A DNA stretch of 64,000 bases, taken from DAOMFB01 sp963721385 (GTDB taxonomy: Bacteria; Acidobacteriota; Thermoanaerobaculia; UBA5066). The DNA is taken from positions 62,001-126,000 of the forward strand of contig CAVRJB010000001.1 in assembly GCA_963721385.1 (NCBI GenBank), read 5' to 3'. Positions 46,242 to 56,093 of this stretch are shown here, piece by piece (the first letter of the stretch is position 1; the number at the start of each line of letters is the position of its first letter). The translations under genes and the position numbers were made by a program. The notes beneath the pieces are model-generated. The model saw only the letters and a program-made list of their open reading frames with translations, was not told the origin of the DNA and searched no databases.

Positions 46242-48506
46242 TCAGCCCTTCTCGATCAGTGTCGTGAGCGCCATGCGGTCCGGGGCGAGCAGCTGAGTCA
46301 TGCGGTCCTTGTTCACCTCGGCGACGATGATCTGGCCCACCTCCTTGGCCACGGTGGTGAAGAGCCCGCGCTCCTTCATCCGCTCGACCTGTCGGTGGTT
46401 GTCCTCGGTGGGCGAGACGAAGTGGACGGAGTCGATCCTGTAGCGGTGGACCAGGAACAGGTGGGTGAGCGTCATGAGCCTCTTGCGCTTGAACGCGGGG
46501 TCGAAGGTGTTCTGGTCGCGCACCGAGAGGATGTTGCGCCCGCGGCGGTCCTGGATGACGGCGAAGATGATGTTCGAGGCCTTCTCCCCGGCCGGTTTCA
46601 GCGTGGCGAGCTCGAGGAGCTCGGAGCCCGCGGTGTGTGGACGCAGCAAGACCTTGAGCTTGTCGCCGATCGCGTGGTGCTTGCACCACAGCTCCAGCCA
46701 CCCTTCGAGCAGCTTGGGCGGCACCTCGGTCTGGATGGCGTGCTGGAACTGCGTCGAGCCCTTGCCCATCGCCTTGGTCGTGGACGTTCGCCCCGAGATC
46801 GCCATCAGACCGGCGTCCGCGCGCGGCCCGCCCACGAGCGTCTGCGGCGTGCGGTACGGCGACTCGACGAGGCGGAACTTCCTCTGGAGGCGGGCGAGGG
46901 CGAGCATCCCTTCCTGGCGCAGCGCCGTCGCGAACTCCTCCGCCACGAGGCCGTCGACCTGGTGCCCGCCGTAGGTGATGAAGTTGAAGACGAAGCCCAT
47001 CTTCCCGAGCTCCTCGGGGAAGCGCTGCATCTCCGCCTCCGTCATGCCCGTCGTGTCCCAGTTGAAGGACGGTGAGAGGTTGTAGGCGAGCATCTTGTCC
47101 GGGTACGCCGCGTGAATCGCGTCGGCGAACTTCCGGGCGTCGGAAAGGTCCGCGGTCTTGGTCTCCATCCAGAGCACGTCGGCAAAGGGACCGGCGGCAA
47201 GAGCCTTGGCGATGGCGTACTCGATGCCGCCGCGGATCTGGTAATAGCCGTCCGGTGTCTTGGCGTGCTCGCAGTCCCAGATGACGGTGATCCCCATCGC
47301 GCGGGCCTTCTCTCTCGCGGAGTAGAGCGACGCTTTCGAGGCGAAGGCGAGCCACTCGGGCACGCTCATGGGGAACGACACACCCTCGCCGGCGCGGAAG
47401 GTCATGACGTCCGCGACGGCCTCGCCGTACGTCTTCACGCCGGCCTCGGCCTGCCAGAGGTCCACGAAACGGTCGAAGACCTTGTCGAGAGCGGCGTCGA
47501 TCGCCACGCTTCCGCTCCCGCGGTATGCGGCGAGCGCCTCCTCGAGAAGGGCGCCTAGACCCGCCCGGTCGATCCAGGCATCGGTTATGGCGTACTCCTC
47601 GTTGCTCGTGGCGTAGAGGGCATGTCCGCTCAGCTCCTCGATGCCGCCGCGATGAAAACGCCGGAGGATGGCCAGGAACCCGACCTTGAACGTGGGCAGG
47701 TTCACGTTCGTCGCGCCGAGGACGAAGGGCTGATCCCGTTCGTCTCCCCGGCCGTCGAGCAGCGTGGCCGACTCGGCGTCGGTGCGCGAGACGATGATGC
47801 CGGGCACCTGCATGATGTCGAGCTGGAAGCGCGCCGCGCTGAGGCGCTTGATGTGCTCGTCGACCGGGACGAGCACTTTGCCCCCCTGGTGCCCGCATTT
47901 CTTCACCCCGGGCTTCTGGTCCTCGATGTGGTAGCCGGGCACGCCGACCTCGACGAAGCGGCGAATCAGGTTGCGCACGTGGGCGTCGCCTCCGTGGCCG
48001 GTGTCCGCGTCGGCGATGACGAAGGGCCGATAGTCGATCTCGGGCGTCGCCAGGCGCTGCTCTTCGGCCATGCGGGCGCGCATGAAGAACTGGTTCTTGT
48101 CCGCGGTGAGCAGGGCTCGGACGATGAGGGCCGCCTCGTCGGGCACACGGCTCAGCGGGTAGCTCGCAAGGTCGGGTCCCGGGTCTTCGTCCGTCCAGCC
48201 CTTGGCGCTCGTGGCCCACCCGCCCACGTAAATGCCTTCGATCCCCGTGCGCTTCATGCCCACCGCCTGGCCCGGTGAGTAGGGACCGAAGGTGGTCATG
48301 GACTTCTTCTCCTCGAAGAGCTGGCGGAGGCGGGCGTGGAACGCCGCTGCCGCGTCGCGGGCCACGGCGTATTCGGCCCGGACCGTTCCGCGCTGCTCGA
48401 CGACCTCGCGCGGCGAGTAGAGCCGCTGTATCCCCCTGAAGCGCGGGGAGTCGAACCAGCGGCGCATTTCGGCCACCTGCTGCTCGAAGCTCGTGGGGTT
48501 CGTCAT
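46242..48506 (-). CDS. aceA: Isocitrate lyase, long AceA form
   Basis: 754-residue cytoplasmic enzyme splitting isocitrate to glyoxylate and succinate, first step of the glyoxylate bypass. It belongs to the long (about 750-residue) ICL group rather than the 430-residue E. coli type. Active-site motif VKKCGHQGGKVLV carries the catalytic Cys; FVIADADTGHGGDAHVRNL is the metal and substrate block, and YNLSPSFNWDTTGM follows. Start ATG at 48504-48506. The upstream frame is open but lacks family sequence. The 66 bp gap to the malic enzyme and shared strand make an operon likely. Malate synthase is not in the window. Confidence 0.93.
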   Translation of the reverse strand: MTNPTSFEQQVAEMRRWFDSPRFRGIQRLYSPREVVEQRGTVRAEYAVARDAAAAFHARLRQLFEEKKSMTTFGPYSPGQAVGMKRTGIEGIYVGGWATSAKGWTDEDPGPDLASYPLSRVPDEAALIVRALLTADKNQFFMRARMAEEQRLATPEIDYRPFVIADADTGHGGDAHVRNLIRRFVEVGVPGYHIEDQKPGVKKCGHQGGKVLVPVDEHIKRLSAARFQLDIMQVPGIIVSRTDAESATLLDGRGDERDQPFVLGATNVNLPTFKVGFLAILRRFHRGGIEELSGHALYATSNEEYAITDAWIDRAGLGALLEEALAAYRGSGSVAIDAALDKVFDRFVDLWQAEAGVKTYGEAVADVMTFRAGEGVSFPMSVPEWLAFASKASLYSAREKARAMGITVIWDCEHAKTPDGYYQIRGGIEYAIAKALAAGPFADVLWMETKTADLSDARKFADAIHAAYPDKMLAYNLSPSFNWDTTGMTEAEMQRFPEELGKMGFVFNFITYGGHQVDGLVAEEFATALRQEGMLALARLQRKFRLVESPYRTPQTLVGGPRADAGLMAISGRTSTTKAMGKGSTQFQHAIQTEVPPKLLEGWLELWCKHHAIGDKLKVLLRPHTAGSELLELATLKPAGEKASNIIFAVIQDRRGRNILSVRDQNTFDPAFKRKRLMTLTHLFLVHRYRIDSVHFVSPTEDNHRQVERMKERGLFTTVAKEVGQIIVAEVNKDRMTQLLAPDRMALTTLIEKG

Positions 48507-48616
48507 GGCTCGACCTCCGTCCGCGGATACCGGACCGTCTCGACGTTCAACCGCCACAACGTTACCTCGACCGGCGGCGGTCGCCGGCGAGGACTGGGCG
48601 GTAGCGGTCGTTCGCC

Positions 48617-49411
48617 TCAGGCCGGCGGTGCGAAGCGAGCGTCGCTCAAGGGCGGGTTCACCTCGACCTTGTCCACCACGATTCTGAGGACCTGTGGCCG
48701 GCCTGCGGCCCTGACCTCGACGAGGTGGGGGAAGAGGATCCCTCCCGTCTTCCGGTAGTCGCCGAAGGTCGTCTCGATCCGGACCTGCTTTCCGCGCACC
48801 TGCCGGGTGGCTTCGGTCCGGACCAGGTTCGCGGATTTCACGTCGAGCCAGGCGGTGAGCACCCCGCCGCTCTTGAGGGTGAGCTTCAGCTTGTAGGCGT
48901 CGTGGCCGTCGACGGCTTCGCGGCCGACGAGCTCGACCTGACTCCCCTTGCTCTTCCAGTCGACGAGGGGCCCGTCGATGTCGGCCTGCTCTCTCGCATC
49001 GGTCAGGACCTCGTCCGGCAGGGGCTGGGGGCCCATCTCTCCTTCGAGCGGGGACACCTTCCATCCACGCTGGCCGTCGGAGGCGAAGACGCTGGTGACG
49101 CCCTGGACGGTGAACTCGAATCGGATCCTGCCGGGTCGCTTGATCTCGCGCGTCACGAGACCCTCGCGGCCCGCCCCGGCGTTGACACGCCCTTCCTGGC
49201 GCAGCGACCGGAGGGCCCTCAGCTTCTGGATCCCCCCCCGGGCCGTCACGTAGCGCCCGACGATCTCGTCGACGGTCGGGAGCGGCGCGGGTTTCGCGGA
49301 GGGCGCGGTCGGCGTGGGAGGGGCGGCCAGGGCGCCGGGAGCGGCCAGCAGGGCCCCGACGAGGATGGCAGCGGCCAGGCGCCCGTGGGGGGATCCGCCG
49401 CGCGGGCTCAT
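48617..49411 (-). CDS. Secreted outer-membrane lipoprotein-sorting-type protein
   Basis: 264-residue exported protein: signal MSPRGGSPHGRLAAAILVGALLAAPGALAAP, a Pro-rich linker, then a LolA/LolB-like half-barrel domain (DEIVGRYVTARGGIQKLRAL, RPGRIRFEFTVQGVTSVFASDGQRGWKVSP, ASQVELVGREAVDGHDAYKLKLTLKSG, TTFGDYRKTGGILFPHLVEV). Such domains bind hydrophobic ligands. The ATG (49409-49411) overlaps the stop of the upstream gene. No specific role is assignable. Confidence 0.68.
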   Translation of the reverse strand: MSPRGGSPHGRLAAAILVGALLAAPGALAAPPTPTAPSAKPAPLPTVDEIVGRYVTARGGIQKLRALRSLRQEGRVNAGAGREGLVTREIKRPGRIRFEFTVQGVTSVFASDGQRGWKVSPLEGEMGPQPLPDEVLTDAREQADIDGPLVDWKSKGSQVELVGREAVDGHDAYKLKLTLKSGGVLTAWLDVKSANLVRTEATRQVRGKQVRIETTFGDYRKTGGILFPHLVEVRAAGRPQVLRIVVDKVEVNPPLSDARFAPPA

Positions 49412-50094
49412 CTCGGAACTCCCGCAGGATTCGGCCAGGACGTCACGCCATAGCCCCACCCACCCCAGTAAACGGGGTTGCGATTCGCCCGGTCCTGCTC
49501 CTCCTGTGCACGCTTCGCGTCCTCTTGCTTCTGCAGCCGGTCCATGTTGGCCTTGAACTCCGCGTCCGAGGCGCGCTTGTCGGCCTCGTCGCGCGCCTGC
49601 TCCCTCGCGGCGTCGGCTTGTGCCAGCTGCACCTCGGCGGGCGTCAGCCACTCGCCGTCGTACTTGACGAAACCGCGGGCACGGTAGCTCTCCTCTTCGG
49701 TGAGCCAGCGGCCGTCGACCTGCACGAACCCCAGCGCCTCCCGGGCCTCCTTGTCATCGGGCGCGACCGCGAGGACCCTCTTGTAGGCCGCGCGCGACTG
49801 GGCCGAGAGTCCCTTCATCGAAGCCCACTGGGCCAGGCTGCGCCAGCCGTTGACGTCCTGCGGTCCCAGCTTGCTCGCTCGCGCGTCGTACTCGTCCAGG
49901 GGTGAGGGTCCCTTCACGATCTCCTCGACGCGTTCCATCGAGAAGCCGATGACTCCGTCTCCGATGTCGATGACCATCCGGTCCGCGGTCTGCTCGACGA
50001 TCCGGCCGGTGAACTTGCCTCCCCCCTTGAGATACACGACATCCGCGACGAGAAGTCCGGGCACCATGAACAGCAGGAGGAGGAGCTTTTTCAC
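49408..50094 (-). CDS. Secreted hypothetical protein with coiled-coil tail
   Basis: 228 residues. Signal MKKLLLLLFMVPGLLVADV, then a small beta-rich SH3-like start (VVYLKGGGKFTGRIVEQTADRMVIDIGDGVIGFSMERVEEI), a TPR-like helical pair (LAQWASMKGLSAQSRAAYKRVLAVAPDDKEAREALGFV), two WxTxEE-type repeats (GRWLTEEESYRARGF and GEWLTPAEVQ), and a charged coiled coil (AREQARDEADKRASDAEFKANMDRL). The C-terminus is Trp/Tyr/Asn/Gly-rich. Family not recognised. Translationally coupled to the next gene by an ATGA overlap, downstream of the initiator tRNA terminator. Confidence 0.6.
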   Translation of the reverse strand: MKKLLLLLFMVPGLLVADVVYLKGGGKFTGRIVEQTADRMVIDIGDGVIGFSMERVEEIVKGPSPLDEYDARASKLGPQDVNGWRSLAQWASMKGLSAQSRAAYKRVLAVAPDDKEAREALGFVQVDGRWLTEEESYRARGFVKYDGEWLTPAEVQLAQADAAREQARDEADKRASDAEFKANMDRLQKQEDAKRAQEEQDRANRNPVYWGGWGYGVTSWPNPAGVPR

Positions 50095-50160
50095 GGGAGT
50101 CTCTCTCGACCGGCCGCAGTCTGGGATCGGCCGTGTGGCGCTGTCAACTGCCGCGCGCGT

Positions 50161-50199
50161 TGAAAGAAAAACGGGTTAGCCCGTTTGAGCTAACCCGTT
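50161..50199 (-). terminator. Rho-independent terminator after tRNA-fMet
   Basis: Perfect 11 bp stem (AACGGGTTAGC at 50170-50180 and its complement at 50189-50199) with an 8-base loop; on the minus strand it is followed by a T-rich run (TTTTCTTTCA). It lies 8 bp past the tRNA 3' end and separates the tRNA from the secreted-protein genes. Confidence 0.85.
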
Positions 50200-50207
50200 G
50201 ATTCTTC

Positions 50208-50284
<77 letters not shown>

Positions 50285-50367
50285 TCAGGGAGGCGGAAGA
50301 TACTCCGCCGCCGCGAAGGCGTCAAGGCGCGGGGATCCCCGATCGGGCCGCGGCGTAGAGTGCGGGC

Positions 50368-50829
50368 ATGGGACTTCTCTCAGGCACCTCGCTTTCCCCC
50401 GGCGATCCCGCCCCCGACTTCGACCTCGAGGACCAGGCTGGAAAGACCGTGCGGCTGTCGGAGCTGCGCGGGAAGCGTGTGGTCCTCTTTTTCTACCCGA
50501 AGGCCGACACCCCCGGGTGAACCGTGGAAGCCTGTGCCTTCCGTGACGAAGGCCCGAAGTACCCGAAGGACGTCGCCGTCATCGGCATCTCGAAGGACAC
50601 CGTCGAGGCGCAGGAGAAGTTCGCGAAGAAGAACGGCCTCTCCTTCCCGCTCCTCGCGGACGAAAGCGGCGAGGTGATCCGGCGCTACGGCGTCGACCTC
50701 GCGTTCGGCGTCGCGAAGCGGAAGAGCTTCCTCGTCGACTCGAAAGGGAAGATCGCGAAGGTCTACGAGACGGTCGTGCCGTCGAAGCACGCGGCCGAGG
50801 TGCTGAAGGACCTCGAAACCGTCCGCTGA
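50368..50829 (+). CDS. bcp: Selenocysteine-containing peroxiredoxin (Bcp/PrxQ family)
   Basis: 153-residue atypical 2-Cys peroxiredoxin, probably a thioredoxin-dependent peroxide reductase. The frame from ATG 50368 to TGA 50829 is interrupted only by an in-frame TGA at 50518-50520. The TGA falls exactly where the family has its peroxidatic Cys: FFYPKADTPG-[TGA]-TVEAC, compared with the Bcp motif TPGCTxEAC. The resolving Cys follows five residues later (Cys56), so the pair is Sec51/Cys56. The rest (GDPAPDFDLEDQAG, GISKDTVEAQEKFAKKNGLSFPLLAD, RKSFLVDSKGKIAKVYETVVPSKHA) is standard Bcp. The SECIS-like hairpin at 50536-50553 supports recoding. A TGC to TGA read error is the alternative, unlikely at this one codon. 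No sel genes are in the window. Confidence 0.88.
50536..50553 (+). promoter_or_regulatory. Bacterial SECIS-like hairpin
   Basis: Perfect 6 bp stem GCCTTC/GAAGGC (50536-50541 and 50548-50553) with loop CGTGAC, whose second base is G. The loop begins 21 bases after the UGA, inside the 16-37 base window and loop rules of the known bacterial SECIS model. An alternative hairpin closer to the UGA (50524-50544, 7-base loop, with G-U pairs) is mutually exclusive with it and less well placed. It lies inside the peroxiredoxin coding sequence, as bacterial SECIS elements do. Confidence 0.7.
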
Positions 50830-50833
50830 CCCG

Positions 50834-51307
50834 TCAGGGCTTCGCGGGGCGGACGCGCCGTTCCCACCCGTCGGGGAGAATCAGGACCACCTCGCCCGGC
50901 TTCACGAGGCCGAGCTTCTCGCGGGCGATCTTCTCGACGGCCTTCGGGTCGCTCTTCAGCGCCGCGAGCTCTCCTTCGAGCCTCCGGTTCTCGTCGGCCA
51001 GAATCTGGAGCTCGTTCTGCGACTTGACCAGCTCCTGCCGCTGCCTCCGGACCGACAGGAAGCCGCGGTCGCCGACGAGGAAGAGGCCGAAGAGAAGAGC
51101 CGAAAAGAGGAGCGAGACGACGAGATAGGACGCCGGGTTCACCGTCGGCCGATCGGGCCTCGCGGCCGGCGACGGCGTCGCCGCCTCCTCGGACGGCTCG
51201 TCTTTCCGGGCGACGTTCTGCCGGTCGGCGTATCGGCCGGGAAGCCGCCGAATGCCGACGGTCCTCGCTCCCTGGGCCGGCGGGCCGACGATCTTCGTGA
51301 AGCGCAC
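50834..51307 (-). CDS. ftsB: FtsB/DivIC-family septum protein
   Basis: 157-residue bitopic protein of the division complex. A basic and Pro-rich cytoplasmic N-terminus (about 55 residues) is followed by one transmembrane helix (ASYLVVSLLFSALLFGLFLVG), then a coiled coil (RQRQELVKSQNELQILADENRRLEGELAAL). The family tail is VEKIAREKLGLVKPGEVVLILP. Longer at the N-terminus than E. coli FtsB, so the GTG start at 51307 may be too early. It lies downstream of enolase and a secreted protein on the same strand; eno-ftsB linkage is common. Confidence 0.85.
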   Translation of the reverse strand: MRFTKIVGPPAQGARTVGIRRLPGRYADRQNVARKDEPSEEAATPSPAARPDRPTVNPASYLVVSLLFSALLFGLFLVGDRGFLSVRRQRQELVKSQNELQILADENRRLEGELAALKSDPKAVEKIAREKLGLVKPGEVVLILPDGWERRVRPAKP

Positions 51308-51349
51308 GGTCCATTGTCTCGCAGGGGCGCGGGGAACCGAAGCGAAGGA

Positions 51350-52033
51350 TCAGTTGGCGCGGCCGGGAGCGTCGGGCGTGACGCCCGAGATTTCCTGGAT
51401 CAGCCGGAGCGTGGCGGCGTCGGAGCCGTCCTCGACCTTTCCCTCGAGCGTGTAGAGGGAGGCGTAGACGATCTCTCCGGCGCGCGCGAACTCCAGCCGG
51501 GCGCGCGGCTCGGCCAGCTCGGCGGGCGCGTCGACGGGGCGGAACTCGGCCCAGAGGGGGGTCCCGGTGCCGCAGTCCCAGGCGAGCTTTCCATGGGGCT
51601 GAGTCGCTCCCGCTGTCTCTCCGGACCCGAAGGCGGCCGCGCAGGCGCCGGTGCCGAGGTCCAGCGTCCGGAAGACGAGGCCGTCCGGCGTCGACAGGGA
51701 CGGGGTTGCCGCCGAAATGGTCGGCGCCGCCGTCGCGGTGGCGTCACTGCTGCGGCGCTCGTCCGTCACGTCGCTCCCCGCGGCCGTGGCGCGGATCAGC
51801 TCCGTCGTGCGGCGGCCGTTCCGGACGACGACACGCACGGTTTCCACCTCGTCGAGAAGGAGAGTGCCGGCCGTGACGACCTGCGTGCGGGTCGTCCGGA
51901 GGTAGGTGCCGGAGAAGGCGGCCGTGTCGAAGCGCGCCGCGGCGCCGGCAAGGCGGACGGCTTCTTCGGCGGCCCGCGAGGTACCGGCGGCTGGAAGCGA
52001 GAGGGCGAGGAAGAGACTCAGTATGGCGACCAT
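51350..52033 (-). CDS. Secreted protein between eno and ftsB
   Basis: 227 residues. Signal MVAILSLFLALSLPAAGTSRAAEE, then a beta-rich domain with GTYLRTTRTQVVTAGTLLLDEVETVRVVVRNGRRTTELIRA and a Thr/Ala-rich linker; a Cys pair (GACAAAFG and WDCGTG) could form a disulfide, and the end LYTLEGKVEDGSDAATLRLIQEISG completes it. Family not recognised. The 43 bp gap to enolase suggests cotranscription with eno and ftsB. Confidence 0.6.
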   Translation of the reverse strand: MVAILSLFLALSLPAAGTSRAAEEAVRLAGAAARFDTAAFSGTYLRTTRTQVVTAGTLLLDEVETVRVVVRNGRRTTELIRATAAGSDVTDERRSSDATATAAPTISAATPSLSTPDGLVFRTLDLGTGACAAAFGSGETAGATQPHGKLAWDCGTGTPLWAEFRPVDAPAELAEPRARLEFARAGEIVYASLYTLEGKVEDGSDAATLRLIQEISGVTPDAPGRAN

Positions 52034-52076
52034 GAAGCCGCGGAGGGTAGCACAAGGGCGGCGGCCGCCCCGGGTC

Positions 52077-53348
<1,272 letters not shown>

Positions 53349-53432
53349 AGGGTGACTCCAATCTCTCCGCGGCGCTTGGCGTCGTGCGGAACGGCGGTTA
53401 GATTCTACGGGCGGGACAAGGGGGCCGGCGTG

Positions 53433-54389
53433 ATGCGGAAGCTTCAGGGACGGCGCGCGGCCGCGGGAGCGCTGGCGCTCCTCGCGGGAGCCTGCGCGCG
53501 GGTCCCGCCGGCGTCGCCGGTCCCCCTGGTCCGCTACGGGCCGGATCGGGACCGGATCGCCTACCGGGAGCGGGCGCCGGAGGAGAAGAAGAAGCTCCTC
53601 GCGCGCCTCAACGAGGAGCGCCACGCACGCGGTCTCCAGCCGCTCACCTACGATCTCCTCGCGGCGAAGGTGGGAGACGCGTTCTGCCAGGACGCCGCGG
53701 CGAACTCCTATTCCGGCCACTGGGACCTCGAAGGGCGCCCGCCCTATCTCCGCTGGGCGCTTGCCGGCGGGATCGACTACCACGCGGAGAACGTCTCGTC
53801 CTTCTCGCGGACCGGCAGCCCGATCACGCCCTCCGAGATCGAGCGCCTCCTCCTCGAGGCTCACGCGCGGATGATGGGAGAGCGGCCTCCGGACGACGGG
53901 CATCGGCGAGCGATCCTCGACCCGAACTGGACTCACGTCGGCTTCGGCGTCGGCTGGGCGGACGGCGAGTTTCGGATGACCGAGGAGTTCAGCCGCCGCG
54001 TGGCCGAGTGGGTGGAAGTCCCGGCGGGGCCCGTCCGCCCGGCCGGGACGGCCCTCTTCGCCGCGAAGCTGCCGGCGGGCTGGACGGCCGGGGTGATCGA
54101 GGTCGCGTATGCCCGGACGCCGACGCCGCTCTCGCGGGAGGAGATCCGGCGGCGCGGCTCGTACGGCTACCCGAAGGCGGTGGCGCTCCTCCGGCCGCTT
54201 CTCTCCGGCTCGTACCGCTACCCCGACGGAAGCCAGGGACAGTACGACGCGGCGGGCGGGCGGATCACGGCGAGCCTCCCCCTCGCCGAGGGCGCCGGGC
54301 ACTACTGGGTCCTCCTTTACGCCGGAGAAGGGAATGCCTCGGGGCGCCCGATGTCGCCTGTCATCGCCGCACTCGTCGTCGCGGAGTAG
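53433..54389 (+). CDS. CAP/SCP-domain lipoprotein
   Basis: 318-residue exported protein. The signal MRKLQGRRAAAGALALLAGAC ends in a lipobox, so it is probably lipid-anchored. Residues about 60-200 form a CAP (SCP/PR1) domain: LLARLNEERHARGLQPLTYD, AFCQDAAANSYSGHWDLEGRPPYLRWA with the conserved His, and HAENVS plus ERPPDDGHRRAILDPNWTHVGFGV. A GTG at 53430 is an alternative start. The rest is a beta-rich domain to the C-terminus. Bacterial CAP proteins act on cell wall or sterol-like ligands; the role here is open. It lies divergent from enolase across 84 bp. Confidence 0.82.
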   Translation: MRKLQGRRAAAGALALLAGACARVPPASPVPLVRYGPDRDRIAYRERAPEEKKKLLARLNEERHARGLQPLTYDLLAAKVGDAFCQDAAANSYSGHWDLEGRPPYLRWALAGGIDYHAENVSSFSRTGSPITPSEIERLLLEAHARMMGERPPDDGHRRAILDPNWTHVGFGVGWADGEFRMTEEFSRRVAEWVEVPAGPVRPAGTALFAAKLPAGWTAGVIEVAYARTPTPLSREEIRRRGSYGYPKAVALLRPLLSGSYRYPDGSQGQYDAAGGRITASLPLAEGAGHYWVLLYAGEGNASGRPMSPVIAALVVAE

Positions 54390-54407
54390 CGGATAAGATC
54401 GCAGGAG

Positions 54408-56078
54408 ATGCCCGAGAGGTTTTCCGAGGACGAGCGGCGGACACTGTCGCCGTATTTCACGAACTGTGACCGCGACGTCTTCGCGCTGAAGCTCCCGCAG
54501 GAAGTGGCCGGCGCGCTCTTCTCGCGCTACAGCAGGACGGCCAAGAGCCTTCGGCGCGTCTTCCTCGACGAGTTCCACGGCGGGGAAGGGCTTTCGGCGG
54601 GCGTCCTCGGAGCGACGATGGGCCCCCCGCCACCCGACGACGCCGCTCTGAAGCGGGCCCGCGACTTCTACGAACGCGTCCTCGTCGGCTACGGGGACGA
54701 CTCGGTCGCCCAGCTCGGCGGGGCGCACGTGGCGTGCGAGCGGATCTCGAACGTCGCCGCGAAGCGGATCGAGGACAGCCGCGTCGGCATCGCCTTCCTC
54801 GAGAAGTCGACCCGCTACGTCCGCTTCGACCAGAAGGACGAGGACGGGGGCTGGCTCTTCCACCGGGAAGCGCGCCTCATGGCCTCGCGACACCGCGACG
54901 CCACCCTCGCCCTCATGGAGAGGCTCTTCTCGACCTACGCCGCGCAGATCGACCCGATGATCGAGGGGATCAGGCGCCTCCTTCCGATCGAGGAGGTCGA
55001 GGTGCGCCACCCGAAGACGGGGGAGCCGCTCCCGTGGGCCGACGTTTCACGCGACGCCGAGCTCCTGAAGATGGCGACCCGCGCCTACGCCGCCACCGTC
55101 CGGGCCCACGCCTGCGACGTGATGCGAAGCTACCTCCCCGGCGCCACGCTGACGAACGTCGGGATCTTCGCCTCGGGCCAGGCCTTCGAGCACCTCATGA
55201 ACCGGCTCCTCTCCGAAGACCTCGCGGAGTGCGCGAGTCTCGGAGGAGCCATCCAGCGGGAGCTCGACGACGTCATCCCCGCCTTCGTGAAGCGGGCGAA
55301 GAAGAGTGACTACCTCGCGGCGATTCGCGGGCGGGCCCGCGCGGCCGCGGCCGAGGTCCTCGTCTCCGCTGCGCCGTCGTCCGCGCCGGTCCGCCTTCTC
55401 GACGTCGATCCCGACGGGGAGGAAAAAGTCTTCGCGGCGCTCCTCTACCCGCACGCCGGCGCTCCGCTGGAGGCGGTGCGCTCCCGCGTCCGCGCGATGC
55501 CGGCCCCGGAGCGCGCCGCCCGGATGGCGGAGATGGCGTCTCTCCGGCGGAACCGTCGCGACAAGCCGCCGCGGGCGCTCGAGGCCGTCGACTACACGTT
55601 CGACGTCACCGGCAACTTCGGCATCTACCGCGACCTCCACCGGCACCGGATCCTGTCGCAGGAGCGCCAGCTCTTCACGACGGCGCACGGGTACGACGTC
55701 CCGCCCGAGCTGGACGAGATCGACGGCCGGGCGGCGTTCGAGGAGTGCATGGGGCGCGCGAACGACCTGCACGAGGCGCTCCGGAACGAGTTTCCCGAGG
55801 AGGCCCAGTACGTCGTCCCCTTCGCGTACCGCGCCCGCTGGACGATCCGGATGAACCTCCGGGAGGCGGTCCACTTCTGCGAGCTCCGCTCGATGCCGCA
55901 GGGGCACCCGGACTACCGTGTCCTCGTGCAGGAGATGTGGAAGCGGATCGAGGAGGTCCACCCGTCGCTCGCCTGCTGGGGCCGCTTCGTCAACCGCGAC
56001 GCCTACCGCCTCGGGCGCCTCCAGTCGGAGATGCGCTCCGAGTACAAGAGGGCGCAGATGGAAGAAGCCCCCCGCTGA
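54408..56078 (+). CDS. Tandem ThyX-domain protein (FAD-dependent thymidylate synthase-like)
   Basis: 556 residues, twice the length of ThyX and made of two ThyX-like halves. The first half includes YGDDSVAQLGGAHVACERISNVAAKRIEDSRVGIAFLEKSTRYV; the second includes DVTGNFGIYRDLHRHRILSQERQLFTTAHGYDVP, where RHRILSQERQ corresponds to the RHRxxSxNxxSxR signature, altered. ThyX normally methylates dUMP as a homotetramer. A fused double with divergent motifs may be a working variant or a different flavoenzyme. Starts 19 bp after the CAP-domain gene. Confidence 0.8.
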   Translation: MPERFSEDERRTLSPYFTNCDRDVFALKLPQEVAGALFSRYSRTAKSLRRVFLDEFHGGEGLSAGVLGATMGPPPPDDAALKRARDFYERVLVGYGDDSVAQLGGAHVACERISNVAAKRIEDSRVGIAFLEKSTRYVRFDQKDEDGGWLFHREARLMASRHRDATLALMERLFSTYAAQIDPMIEGIRRLLPIEEVEVRHPKTGEPLPWADVSRDAELLKMATRAYAATVRAHACDVMRSYLPGATLTNVGIFASGQAFEHLMNRLLSEDLAECASLGGAIQRELDDVIPAFVKRAKKSDYLAAIRGRARAAAAEVLVSAAPSSAPVRLLDVDPDGEEKVFAALLYPHAGAPLEAVRSRVRAMPAPERAARMAEMASLRRNRRDKPPRALEAVDYTFDVTGNFGIYRDLHRHRILSQERQLFTTAHGYDVPPELDEIDGRAAFEECMGRANDLHEALRNEFPEEAQYVVPFAYRARWTIRMNLREAVHFCELRSMPQGHPDYRVLVQEMWKRIEEVHPSLACWGRFVNRDAYRLGRLQSEMRSEYKRAQMEEAPR

Positions 56079-56093
56079 CGTCGAGGACTGCGG

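Noticed and set aside
50518..50520. TGA as an ordinary stop, giving two short genes at 50368 and 50524
   Set aside because: The two halves together make one complete Bcp protein with the TGA at the catalytic position and a SECIS-like hairpin after it; neither half would be functional alone.
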